Below are positions 42,828-51,041 of a stretch of DNA of 51,041 nt, piece after piece. The stretch covers positions 1,066-52,106 of the forward strand of contig NVXV01000023.1 of NCBI GenBank assembly GCA_002734085.1, written 5' to 3'. Numbering within the stretch: the first letter of the stretch is position 1; every line of letters begins with the position of its first letter. This DNA comes from Fluviicola sp. Lineage in GTDB: Bacteria > Bacteroidota > Bacteroidia > Flavobacteriales_D > Crocinitomicaceae. The position numbers and the translations under genes were made by a program. The notes under the pieces were generated by a model, which saw nothing but the letters and a program-made list of their open reading frames with translations, had not been told where the DNA came from and searched no databases.

Positions 42828-45308
42828 ATGAAGTTATTACTACTATTTACTCTACTAATGTTGAGCCCTTTTATTTATTCAGGCGAATGGTTCACCGAAA
42901 ATATAGGACAAATTAAAAATCCGCTTGGTGAGCCCAATAATGATGTTCTGTATATATACAATGGCAATGGACTTACAGTTACATTAAGGAATAATGGCTT
43001 TTCCTATGAAGTAAAAAAAATTACAAGTTCAACGGCTGATCTACAAACGCTTTCAAAAGATTATAAGTTTAATACTTATATTGAAAGAATAGACTTTGAA
43101 TTTCCCGACGAACCTACAAAAATTATAACTGACAATAAAAGCGTATCTTATTCCAATGTCTATAGTGCTGAGGGGAATTTTGAAAATATTTCTAATTATA
43201 AAAAAATAATCTATAAAGATGTTGCTCCAGGAATTGATATCGAATTCATCATAAAAAATGGGCAATTCAAATATAACATACTGGTAACTTCTAAAGCGGA
43301 TTTGTCTAGGTTTTTTGTTCAAATTAAAAGTGAAAAATCTCCATCGTTGAACAATGGTAAATTGATCTTAAATACCATTCAGGGTGAATTGACTGAAAGC
43401 ATTCCATTTAGTTATTTAAATAATTCAAAAAAAGAGATTGAAGTAAATTACAAACTCAATGGACGTACATTAAGTTTTGAAACGGATGAACAACAAAGGG
43501 ACGAAACATTAATCATTGACCCTGTTCCTGACTTGATTTGGAACACATATTTTGGTGGAAGTCAATACGATTTAGTAAATGACATAGCACTAAGCAACAG
43601 TAATAAAGTCTATCAAACTGGTTTTACGATGAGTTTGGATAATATTTCAACTTCAGGAGCATTTCTAGAAAATTACCAAGGTGATTTAGACGCATTCGTT
43701 TCCAAGTTTGACTTAGATGGTAATATTATCTGGTCTACCTATTATGCAGGCCCCCAAACTGAAAGGGTGTATAATATTGCTTTAGACACCCTTGGAAATT
43801 GTTATATCGCCGGATCTACTTTCAGCACAACGGGCATTGCGACTACAGGTGTTCATCAAGAATATATAGATGGTGCTGATGATATATTTTATTTAAAATT
43901 ATTCTCTAATGGACAAAGAGATTGGTGTACTTATCATGGTGGAAATGGTCATGACTTCATAACAGATATGTTAATCATTAATGATACAATATTTTCTGTT
44001 GGACACACCACAAGTACTAATAATTTAGCAAGTTCAGGAGTACATTTAGAGAATAATACAACATCAGAGGCAGGACATATAACTTTATTCTCTGTGAATG
44101 GAGATTTTTTATGGGGTACTTATTTTGGAGATGGTGGTAACAATTCTGTTGAGGGTATTGCGGTAAATAATAATTCGATATATATCACCGGAAGGTCTAA
44201 TAACTCTACTGGGATTTCAACTTCTGGTACACATCAAGAATCACTTGGTGGATTTGTCGATGGTTTTATTTCAAAGTTTAATAAAGCAGGTTCCCAGATT
44301 TGGGGTACATATATTGGAGGTGAATACACTGATGTCTCGAATGGAATTGCGCTGGACGAAAATGGCGATATTTACATCTGTGGAGACGCTTCCAGTTTGA
44401 ACCAAATTTCAACATCTGGTGCACACCAAGAAAACAGACTGAGTGCAGAACAAGGGTTTTTATCAAAATTCTCCTCTGATGGTCAGCAGATTTGGGGCAC
44501 ATATACAGGTGGGTACAATTCTGACTATCTTCATAAAATCACTTATAAAAGTGGGTTTATTTATATTGGAGGACAGACATTGAGTGAAACTGATATAGTT
44601 ACACCCAACGCTTTTCAACAAACTAAATCTGACGGTTATGATATTTTCCTTCAAAAATTTGATACTACTGGGCTACTGCAATGGGGTACTTATTTTGGTG
44701 ATATTGCGAATGAAGACATTACAAGTATAGTACTATCCAGTAATCAACAAATAATTCTGTCTGGAAACAGTGACGCATCTTCTATGAACTTCACTACTAT
44801 AAATGCTCATCAAGAAGATTTTGGTGGAGGAACGTCCGATGGTTTCATTTCTTATTTCTGTCAACCAATTAAACCTCAAATTCATTATAATGAAGGTCAA
44901 TTAATATCTACTAATGCAGACGAGTATGATTGGTATTTTGAAGAAAGTCCGTTAAATGAGTACTCACAAACCATCTCACCAAGTAATGATGGGGAGTATT
45001 ACGTTATAACAAGCAACAATGGTTTGTGCCCAGACACTTCTGAAGTATTTGATTATTCGACTATAGGGATTGAAAAAGAAATTCTTAACACAATTCATGT
45101 TTATCCTAACCCTACAAAAAACCACATAACTATTGATCACGAAGGATTTATAGAAGTTACTTTAGTAGATCTTAATAATAAATTTATCACTACACAATCA
45201 GGTTTTAATGGTTTAGAATTAGATTTATCAAATTTTTCAAATGGTATATATCTTATCCAAATTAGAACTCAAAATGAATCAATCGTAAAAAAAATAATAA
45301 AAAATTAA
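42828..45308 (+). CDS. Large T9SS-exported SBBP-repeat protein
   Basis: An 826-residue protein; ATG 42828 is preferred over TTG 42810. Signal peptide KLLLLFTLLMLSPFIYSG. The N-terminal domain (about 20-225; FTENIGQI, YKDVAPGIDIEF, SIPFSYL, IIDPVPDLIW) is the one often found before SBBP repeats. Then about eight beta-propeller-type repeats of 50-55 residues, each with a WGTYxGG/F-like strand, a GNxYIxGxT-like strand and a TSGAHQE-like turn. The C-terminus is a Por sorting domain (VYPNPTKNHITID ... GIYLIQIRTQN). Probably displayed on the cell surface; ligand unknown. Confidence 0.85.
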   Translation: MKLLLLFTLLMLSPFIYSGEWFTENIGQIKNPLGEPNNDVLYIYNGNGLTVTLRNNGFSYEVKKITSSTADLQTLSKDYKFNTYIERIDFEFPDEPTKIITDNKSVSYSNVYSAEGNFENISNYKKIIYKDVAPGIDIEFIIKNGQFKYNILVTSKADLSRFFVQIKSEKSPSLNNGKLILNTIQGELTESIPFSYLNNSKKEIEVNYKLNGRTLSFETDEQQRDETLIIDPVPDLIWNTYFGGSQYDLVNDIALSNSNKVYQTGFTMSLDNISTSGAFLENYQGDLDAFVSKFDLDGNIIWSTYYAGPQTERVYNIALDTLGNCYIAGSTFSTTGIATTGVHQEYIDGADDIFYLKLFSNGQRDWCTYHGGNGHDFITDMLIINDTIFSVGHTTSTNNLASSGVHLENNTTSEAGHITLFSVNGDFLWGTYFGDGGNNSVEGIAVNNNSIYITGRSNNSTGISTSGTHQESLGGFVDGFISKFNKAGSQIWGTYIGGEYTDVSNGIALDENGDIYICGDASSLNQISTSGAHQENRLSAEQGFLSKFSSDGQQIWGTYTGGYNSDYLHKITYKSGFIYIGGQTLSETDIVTPNAFQQTKSDGYDIFLQKFDTTGLLQWGTYFGDIANEDITSIVLSSNQQIILSGNSDASSMNFTTINAHQEDFGGGTSDGFISYFCQPIKPQIHYNEGQLISTNADEYDWYFEESPLNEYSQTISPSNDGEYYVITSNNGLCPDTSEVFDYSTIGIEKEILNTIHVYPNPTKNHITIDHEGFIEVTLVDLNNKFITTQSGFNGLELDLSNFSNGIYLIQIRTQNESIVKKIIKN

Positions 45309-45376
45309 CACAAATAGGCAACCTCATAAATAGAGCAAGCGTTTAACTAACAACATACTTACGTAATTTTTAAATT

Positions 45377-48300
45377 ATGAAAAATCTACTACAAATACTC
45401 GTTTTAATCAGTGCACTGTTTCTTTATTCAAATGAAAGTAGAGCTTGTCACGCTCTTGCTGTTCAAGATTACACTTTAAATGTTGTTGGCGGTGGCGTTC
45501 AAGTAAATGCTTCGTCAACATCGCCTACTTGTGGTTGTGGTGTTTATTGGCTTGATGTGGAGATTAGATGTCTAGGTGAAGCTTTTGATGCTGCACCTTT
45601 TGATCCAACTCAATATTTGTCATTATCTAACTACCCTTACTTTCAGTCTGCGACAATGTTAAAACCAAATTGTGTCGTTCAAGCCTATCCCCAAGTAACA
45701 ATACCTTTTGGAAATTTATGTCCAGGAATTGATTATCAAGTAAGAGTTCGGGAAAACAACAATGGTAATGGTGGACCTTGGTCGGCAGCTCTTACATTTA
45801 CTGTACCAGGAACAATAGATCCCTTAGTTGGAAACGTAAACGCTTCGAATGTGAATCTTTGTGTAGGTGATTGCACAACATTAACTGCTTCAGTAGTTGG
45901 AGGTTGTGGTTTAGCTCCCATATATCAGTGGAGTACTGGAGCAAACACACCTAGTATAAATGTATGTCCTGCAGTAACTACTACTTATACGGTTGATATT
46001 ACAGAACAATGCAGTAATTTAACAGTTACTGAAACTATAACGATTTATGTTGTACCAACACCAATCGCAGGAATTGCAGCAGCTAATCCAGTTACAGTCT
46101 GTATTGGTCAAACGTCGAATCTTACCTTAAATGGATATGATGGTAACATACAATGGCAAAGTGCACCAAATGCCGGAGGTCCTTGGACAAATATACCCGG
46201 AGCGACCACCGATAATGAAACGAGTCCTCCTATAACCAATGATATATGTTTTAGGGCCGAAGTTTCTGGTTGTGGCCCATCTGATATCTCAAATGTCGTC
46301 TGCGTCTCAGTCTCGCCCACCCCAGTCTTAAGTGTTACCAGTGAAACAATATGTGCAGGTGAAATTACGACGTTAACAAGTAATGTTGACTTACCTGGCG
46401 GAACTTATACGTGGACCCCAACTGGCCAAAACACAGCAGACTTAACTAACGTTTCCCCTGCAGTTACAACGGTATATGATTTGGAATATAACTTGAACGG
46501 CTGTATAGTAAATGAATCAGGGACAGTTACTGTAAACCCTCAACCTACGACTTTAGCTTTAGCTGGTTCTACAATTTGTGATGGTGACAATGCTACGATT
46601 ACTGCTACTCCAGATGAACCAGGAGGTACATATACTTGGACTCCAAACGTTAGTAACAATAATACGGCAAACGTATCTCCAGGTGTAGGTACAAATACAT
46701 ACACTATAGATTACGATTTAAACGGATGTACTTACTCTGAATCTGTAGATATCATTGTGAACCCAGTTCCAACTGTTGATGTTGTACAGCAAGAAATTTG
46801 TAATGGAGAAAATGCAACTATGACTGCTACTCCTGACATCGCAGGAGGTACCTATCTATGGGCACCTGGAGGTGAGGTTACTAACTCGATAAACGTTGCT
46901 CCAAATGCGACAACAAATTATGCTGTCACTTATACTTTAAACGGATGTGTCGCTAATGATAATGCCGATGTTATTGTTAACCCAATACCAACAGCGGATT
47001 TTAATTTCAACAATGTTTGTGAAGACCTTGAGACTCCATTAAATTCTACTTCTGCAGTACCTGCTCCTGGCGTTATTCAAACTAATGAATGGGATATTGG
47101 TAATGATGGGAGTGTTGAATATAATACAGCAAATGCCAATCATGATTTTGGTGGTTGGGGTACTTATGATGTGAATCTTACCGTTACAACAGATGCTGGA
47201 TGTCAAGATAACATAACGCAAACTATTGATGTATATCCACTTGCAATTGTTGATTTTGATGCTACTCCATTATGTTTAGGTAATCCTACTGACTTTGATG
47301 ACTTAACAGTTGTCCCAAATGGGGGAGTTGTTAATACGTGGAACTGGGATTTTGACGATGGGAACACAGCTAACACTCAAAACCCTCAAAACACGTATGC
47401 TACAGCGGGAATTTATAATGTTGACTTAGAGGTTACAACTGATAACGGTTGTGTTACAAACCTTACTCAAGCTATAGAAATTTATGATTTACCAGTAGCT
47501 GATTTTGATTTCGTAAATGATTGTTTTTATAACGACATTGAATTCTCTAATACATCTTCTGGAAATGCAACTAATTTTGAATGGGATTTTGATGATGGAT
47601 CAAATCCAAATTATCAAGAAAACCCAACTAATTTGTACAACGCTTCTGGCACCTATGATGTAACATTGTTTATCTCCACAGATGATGGATGTAGTGATCA
47701 AATTACACAAACGATTACAGCTTACGCTCAACCAAATGCTGAGTTCTCTGTAGATCCTACTTGTTTTGAAACGATTTCAGAATTTACAGATGAATCAACT
47801 GTAAACCCAGTAACTGGTGATGCAATTACAGGTTGGGACTGGAGTTTTGGAGATGGAAATACTTCAAATGTACAAAACCCAACGAATCAGTATGCTGGTG
47901 AAAATGTGTATTCTACAACGTTAACTGTAACAACAAACTATGGCTGTGAGGATACTTATGTTGATGATGCTATTGTTTGGCCTCTCCCTCAAGTTGACTT
48001 TAGCCCTACTGATGTTTGTTTAGAGTTCAACACACAGTTTCAAGATCAATCTACTATCTCGAATCAGTATACGGCTAATAATAATGTAAACTGGGCTTGG
48101 GATTTTGGAGATGGTAACAGTTCTAATCAACAAAATCCAACTCACACATATATGAGTGACGGAGTGTTTACCGCTAATCTTACTGTAACATCTAATAATG
48201 GTTGTGTAAATGATGAAGACATTGATGTCACAGTTCATCCTAAACCAGTTGCTAGTTTTACAGGGCAGAACTTATCAGGTTGTTCTCCAGTATGTTTTAG

Positions 48301-49063
48301 TTTAGAATCTACCTCAGTGATAAATAACCCTTCAAGTATTGTTGATTATCAATGGAACTTTAGTGATGGCTCAACATACTCCTCTTCAAGCCCTAATCTC
48401 GAGGAATGTTTTGATAATTTCACTGGTAATACCGTGAATTACGCTGTTGAATTAGTTGTTACTTCTGATCAAGGGTGTCAAGACACTCACTCTGAAGCAA
48501 ATTATATCTCAGTATTTCACAATCCTATTGCGAACTTTGGTTATTCTCCCGACGAGGTTGATATTCTAGACCCTACGATTCAATTGAATAATAGTTCTCA
48601 ATATGCTGATACGTATGACTGGTATATTAGTGGATGGGGATCAAGTTCGGATTTCAGCCCTGAAATTGAATTTAATCCAGAACCAGAAACATATGATATA
48701 ACATTAATCACACTGACTGATGAAGGGTGTACTGACACTGCATTTGGTGTAGTTGATGTATTAGATAGACTAATATTTTATGTGCCAAATACTTTCACAC
48801 CAGACAAAGATGATTTCAACGAAGTATTCAAACCAATATTTACTAGCGGTTTTGATCCAATGAACTATAACCTAACAATCTATAATAGATGGGGAGAGGT
48901 ACTATTTGAGTCAAACAATACTGAAGTTGGTTGGGATGGAACATATGGAACTGATAATACTAAAATTGTTCGCGATGGTACTTATTTATGGAAAATAGTT
49001 TTTAAAGAGACAGGTAAAGACAAACGAGTTGTTGAAATCGGCCACGTTAATGTATTAAAATAA
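45377..49063 (+). CDS. Large adhesin-like protein with Ig-like and PKD repeats and gliding-type C-terminus
   Basis: A 1228-residue protein. Signal peptide KNLLQILVLISALFLYSNESRA. Residues about 23-155 are a Cys-containing module (CHALAVQDYTL, CGCGVYWLDVEIRC, PFDPTQYLSL, VRVRENNNGN) shared with the next gene. Then Ig-like domains (about 150-550), including three clear copies of about 70 residues with GGTYTWTP and NGCxxNES motifs. Then seven PKD-type domains (about 550-1130; FDDGNTANTQNP and FGDGNSSNQQNP are typical), the last degenerate. The C-terminal 95 residues are a gliding-motility-associated domain (VPNTFTPDKDDFNEVFKP, IYNRWGEVLFES, DGTYLWKIVFKE), a T9SS type B signal. Probably a surface or motility-linked adhesin. 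Confidence 0.9.
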   Translation: MKNLLQILVLISALFLYSNESRACHALAVQDYTLNVVGGGVQVNASSTSPTCGCGVYWLDVEIRCLGEAFDAAPFDPTQYLSLSNYPYFQSATMLKPNCVVQAYPQVTIPFGNLCPGIDYQVRVRENNNGNGGPWSAALTFTVPGTIDPLVGNVNASNVNLCVGDCTTLTASVVGGCGLAPIYQWSTGANTPSINVCPAVTTTYTVDITEQCSNLTVTETITIYVVPTPIAGIAAANPVTVCIGQTSNLTLNGYDGNIQWQSAPNAGGPWTNIPGATTDNETSPPITNDICFRAEVSGCGPSDISNVVCVSVSPTPVLSVTSETICAGEITTLTSNVDLPGGTYTWTPTGQNTADLTNVSPAVTTVYDLEYNLNGCIVNESGTVTVNPQPTTLALAGSTICDGDNATITATPDEPGGTYTWTPNVSNNNTANVSPGVGTNTYTIDYDLNGCTYSESVDIIVNPVPTVDVVQQEICNGENATMTATPDIAGGTYLWAPGGEVTNSINVAPNATTNYAVTYTLNGCVANDNADVIVNPIPTADFNFNNVCEDLETPLNSTSAVPAPGVIQTNEWDIGNDGSVEYNTANANHDFGGWGTYDVNLTVTTDAGCQDNITQTIDVYPLAIVDFDATPLCLGNPTDFDDLTVVPNGGVVNTWNWDFDDGNTANTQNPQNTYATAGIYNVDLEVTTDNGCVTNLTQAIEIYDLPVADFDFVNDCFYNDIEFSNTSSGNATNFEWDFDDGSNPNYQENPTNLYNASGTYDVTLFISTDDGCSDQITQTITAYAQPNAEFSVDPTCFETISEFTDESTVNPVTGDAITGWDWSFGDGNTSNVQNPTNQYAGENVYSTTLTVTTNYGCEDTYVDDAIVWPLPQVDFSPTDVCLEFNTQFQDQSTISNQYTANNNVNWAWDFGDGNSSNQQNPTHTYMSDGVFTANLTVTSNNGCVNDEDIDVTVHPKPVASFTGQNLSGCSPVCFSLESTSVINNPSSIVDYQWNFSDGSTYSSSSPNLEECFDNFTGNTVNYAVELVVTSDQGCQDTHSEANYISVFHNPIANFGYSPDEVDILDPTIQLNNSSQYADTYDWYISGWGSSSDFSPEIEFNPEPETYDITLITLTDEGCTDTAFGVVDVLDRLIFYVPNTFTPDKDDFNEVFKPIFTSGFDPMNYNLTIYNRWGEVLFESNNTEVGWDGTYGTDNTKIVRDGTYLWKIVFKETGKDKRVVEIGHVNVLK

Positions 49064-49073
49064 TTGATCTGAA

Positions 49074-51041
49074 ATGAGATTTTTCTTTAAAGCAACACTA
49101 TTAGTATGTACAACTCTATTATTTAATATAAGTGAAGTAAAAGCTTGTCACGCCTTAGCTATTCAAAATTTCACATTAACTCAGGTTGCTAACGGTGTAG
49201 AGGTCGATGCTGAATCAACTTCTCCAACATGTGGATGTGACGAATATTGGTTAGATGTTGAAATAAGGTGTGTCAATATTGCATTTGATGGAGCACCATT
49301 TGATCCAACTCAATATTTAGCTTTAAACACTTATCCTTATTTCCAATCAGCTCAAATGTTAAAACCAAGCTGTGTTGTTCAGGCTTATCCCACTGTAGAC
49401 ATACCCTACTCGAGTCTTTGTCCAGGGGTTGAATATAAGGTAAGAGTTAGAGAAAACAATAATGGAAATGCTGGTCCATGGAGTAATCAATTGACATTTA
49501 CTGCACCAGGAACAATGGATCCTTTGGTTATAGATATAGCTGCCTCTCAAACATCAGTTTGCCCTGGTGATTGTGCAACGCTAACAGCAAATGTTACTGG
49601 TGGATGTGGATTACAACCAACTTATACATGGTCCAACGCAGCCACTACTCAATCAATTAATGTGTGTCCTGGAACTACTACTACATATAGTGTTGAAGTT
49701 TATGAAATCTGTACTGAATTAACAGCTACTGCATCAATAACTATAACCGTTGGAGGGATTATTGATATGACTTGTCCGCCTGGACTAAATGCCGTCTGTG
49801 ACATAAGTGAACAGCCCCCCTATAACGATTATAATGCTTTTCAGGCTGCTGGGGGAAGTGTAACACTAGACCCCTCTGCCACGCTAGACCAAGCATCCTT
49901 TACAATGATAAGTGAAACCTCCGATGGCAATACTTGTCCTGAAGTTGTTACAAGGACCTACCAAATTGCTGATGATTGTGGTGTTAGTGTTACTTGTACT
50001 CAAACAGTAACCATAAATGATAATCAACTTCCAACAGCTTCTGCCCCCGCCCCTATTACAGTTCAATGTGTTGGTGATGTTCCTGCTCCAAATATTTCTG
50101 TAGTTAATGATGAGGCTGATAACTGTACAGCAAACCCTACTGTTACTCATGTTGGGGATGTTTCTGATGGAAATACGTGTCCTCAGATCATTACAAGAAC
50201 CTATAGAATTCAAGACAATTGTGGTAATTTCATAGAAGTAGATCAACAAATTACTATTGATGATAATATTAACCCAACAGGAAATCCACCAGCTGATGAT
50301 GTTGTTCAATGTATTGGAGATGTTCCTGCAGTTAATATCGCAGATGTAACAGGTGTGTCTGATAACTGTACTGCAAATCCAACCGTTACTCACGTGGGAG
50401 ATGTTACGAGTGGAGCAACCTGTCCTTATAATATTACCAGAACTTATAGAGTTACTGATGATTGCGGTAACTTTATAGATATTGATCAAATAATTACTGT
50501 GAATGACAATATTGCTCCAACAGGAACTGCTCCTGCAGATGTTGCGGTACAATGTATCGGCGATGTTCCTGCCGCGGACCCTACATTAATTACAGACGAA
50601 GCAGATAACTGTGCTACTCCAACTGTTACTCATGTGGGAGATGTTTCTGATGGTAATACTTGTCCTGAAGTGATTACTAGAACTTATAGAATAGAAGATG
50701 ATTGTGGAAATATAACGGATGTTACACAAATAATAACTATCGATGATGATACTAATCCAATTGGAACTGCTCCAGCTGACGTTGCTGTTCAATGTATTGG
50801 AGATGTTCCTGCGGCGAATATTGCAAATGTAACTGGTGTTTCTGACAACTGTACAGTGAATCCAACTGTTACCCACGTTGGTGATGCTTCAGATGGGAAT
50901 ACTTGTCCTGAAGTAATTACTAGAACTTATAGAGTTGAAGACGATTGCGGTAACTTTATCGAAGTAGATCAAATTATCACAATCAATGATGATACTAATC
51001 CAATTGGAACTGCTCCAGCTGACGTTGCTGTTCAATGTATT
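49074..51041 (+). CDS. Large HYR-like repeat adhesin, 3' end beyond the window
   Basis: An open frame of 656 codons, with no stop before the right edge. Signal peptide MRFFFKATLLVCTTLLFNISEVKA. Residues about 25-155 repeat the N-terminal module of the preceding gene (CHALAIQNFTL, CGCDEYWLDVEIRC, PFDPTQYLAL, VRVRENNNGN), followed by the same type of Ig-like domain (PGDCATLTANVTGGCG). From about residue 330 the protein changes to HYR-like repeats of 80-81 residues with VQCIGDVPA, DNCT, THVGDVSDG, CPEVITRTYR and DDCGN. At least four full copies and the start of a fifth are visible. It starts 11 nt after its neighbour's stop and arose by tandem duplication followed by replacement of the repeat region. 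A C-terminal T9SS domain is expected beyond the window. Confidence 0.9.
   Translation, partial: MRFFFKATLLVCTTLLFNISEVKACHALAIQNFTLTQVANGVEVDAESTSPTCGCDEYWLDVEIRCVNIAFDGAPFDPTQYLALNTYPYFQSAQMLKPSCVVQAYPTVDIPYSSLCPGVEYKVRVRENNNGNAGPWSNQLTFTAPGTMDPLVIDIAASQTSVCPGDCATLTANVTGGCGLQPTYTWSNAATTQSINVCPGTTTTYSVEVYEICTELTATASITITVGGIIDMTCPPGLNAVCDISEQPPYNDYNAFQAAGGSVTLDPSATLDQASFTMISETSDGNTCPEVVTRTYQIADDCGVSVTCTQTVTINDNQLPTASAPAPITVQCVGDVPAPNISVVNDEADNCTANPTVTHVGDVSDGNTCPQIITRTYRIQDNCGNFIEVDQQITIDDNINPTGNPPADDVVQCIGDVPAVNIADVTGVSDNCTANPTVTHVGDVTSGATCPYNITRTYRVTDDCGNFIDIDQIITVNDNIAPTGTAPADVAVQCIGDVPAADPTLITDEADNCATPTVTHVGDVSDGNTCPEVITRTYRIEDDCGNITDVTQIITIDDDTNPIGTAPADVAVQCIGDVPAANIANVTGVSDNCTVNPTVTHVGDASDGNTCPEVITRTYRVEDDCGNFIEVDQIITINDDTNPIGTAPADVAVQCI
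50064..51041 (+). repeat. Tandem 240-243-bp coding repeats (HYR-like)
   Basis: The motif CAATGTAT(T/C)GG-GATGTTCCTG recurs at 50064, 50307, 50550, 50790 and 51033, giving periods of 243, 243, 240 and 243 bp. The last two units share a stretch of about 56 identical bases around the unit junction (from about 50747 and about 50987), indicating recent duplication or conversion. The repeat tract continues past the right edge. Confidence 0.9.

Noticed and set aside
49884-50876. Two long minus-strand ORFs rich in Ser, Asn, Ile and Cys
   Set aside because: They are antisense shadows of the HYR-like repeats; the plus strand is open throughout with a signal peptide and clear homology to the upstream gene.
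50064-51041. CRISPR-like periodic repeats
   Set aside because: The 240-bp period, coding frame and protein repeat pattern show adhesin repeats; no short repeats with unique spacers occur anywhere in the window.

Overview
The window comes from an AT-rich member of the Bacteroidota, most likely order Flavobacteriales. Support: several secreted proteins end in Por (type IX, T9SS) sorting domains or a gliding-motility-associated C-terminal domain; promoters match the Bacteroidota pattern (TTG, about 19 nt, TAnnTTTG); Shine-Dalgarno sequences are largely absent; there are PorG-like, DUF4465 and DUF2807 proteins and a typical vitamin B12 uptake locus.

Layout. (1) 1-15.7 kb: one long co-directional block of about 16 tightly packed or overlapping genes. 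It looks like part of an integrated, virus-like element whose left end lies outside the window. It holds lysine-rich and glycine-rich membrane proteins, several short beta-rich proteins (candidate jelly-roll virion proteins) with a strong hairpin terminator after the first, a membrane protein with two annexin-like repeats, a peptidoglycan-binding membrane protein, an L,D-transpeptidase-like protein, a 1717-residue RadC + DNA methylase + Strawberry-notch helicase (DarB-like), a RecA/RadA-like ATPase, a patatin lipase and a small helix-turn-helix protein. No tail, portal, terminase, relaxase or integrase gene is visible. (2) 15.8-18.1 kb: an oppositely oriented, abutting two-gene cassette, a winged-helix-like protein and a PD-(D/E)XK nuclease-like protein, next to the 3' end of a tRNA-Arg gene. 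It is a candidate undescribed defence module. (3) 18.3-18.85 kb: tRNA-Arg(TCT), tRNA-Pro(TGG) and tRNA-Ser(GCT), all on the minus strand. (4) 19-37.3 kb: chromosomal core: YjdM/PhnA-like protein, a T9SS cargo protein divergent from a histidine kinase/response regulator pair, map, sucC, rpmH, an MsbA-like ABC exporter, a tocopherol-cyclase-like protein, a PorG-like barrel, then a plus-strand series from pyrD through HMG-CoA lyase and small exported proteins to a degenerate glutamine amidotransferase and an SpmA/SpmB-type membrane protein. (5) 36.2-42.8 kb: B12 uptake locus: a BtuF-like binding protein divergent from a cobalamin riboswitch that leads a DUF4465 (BtuH-like) protein, a BtuB-like TonB receptor, a BtuG-like beta-propeller lipoprotein and another T9SS surface protein. 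(6) 42.8 kb to the end: three large secreted proteins (SBBP repeats; Ig/PKD repeats with a gliding-type C-terminus; HYR-like repeats). The last runs off the right edge. It shares its N-terminal module with its neighbour.

The most promising undescribed biology is the virus-like block at the left together with the two-gene cassette at the tRNA-Arg junction. All functional statements rest on motif reading by eye. No database search, structure prediction or composition calculation was run.
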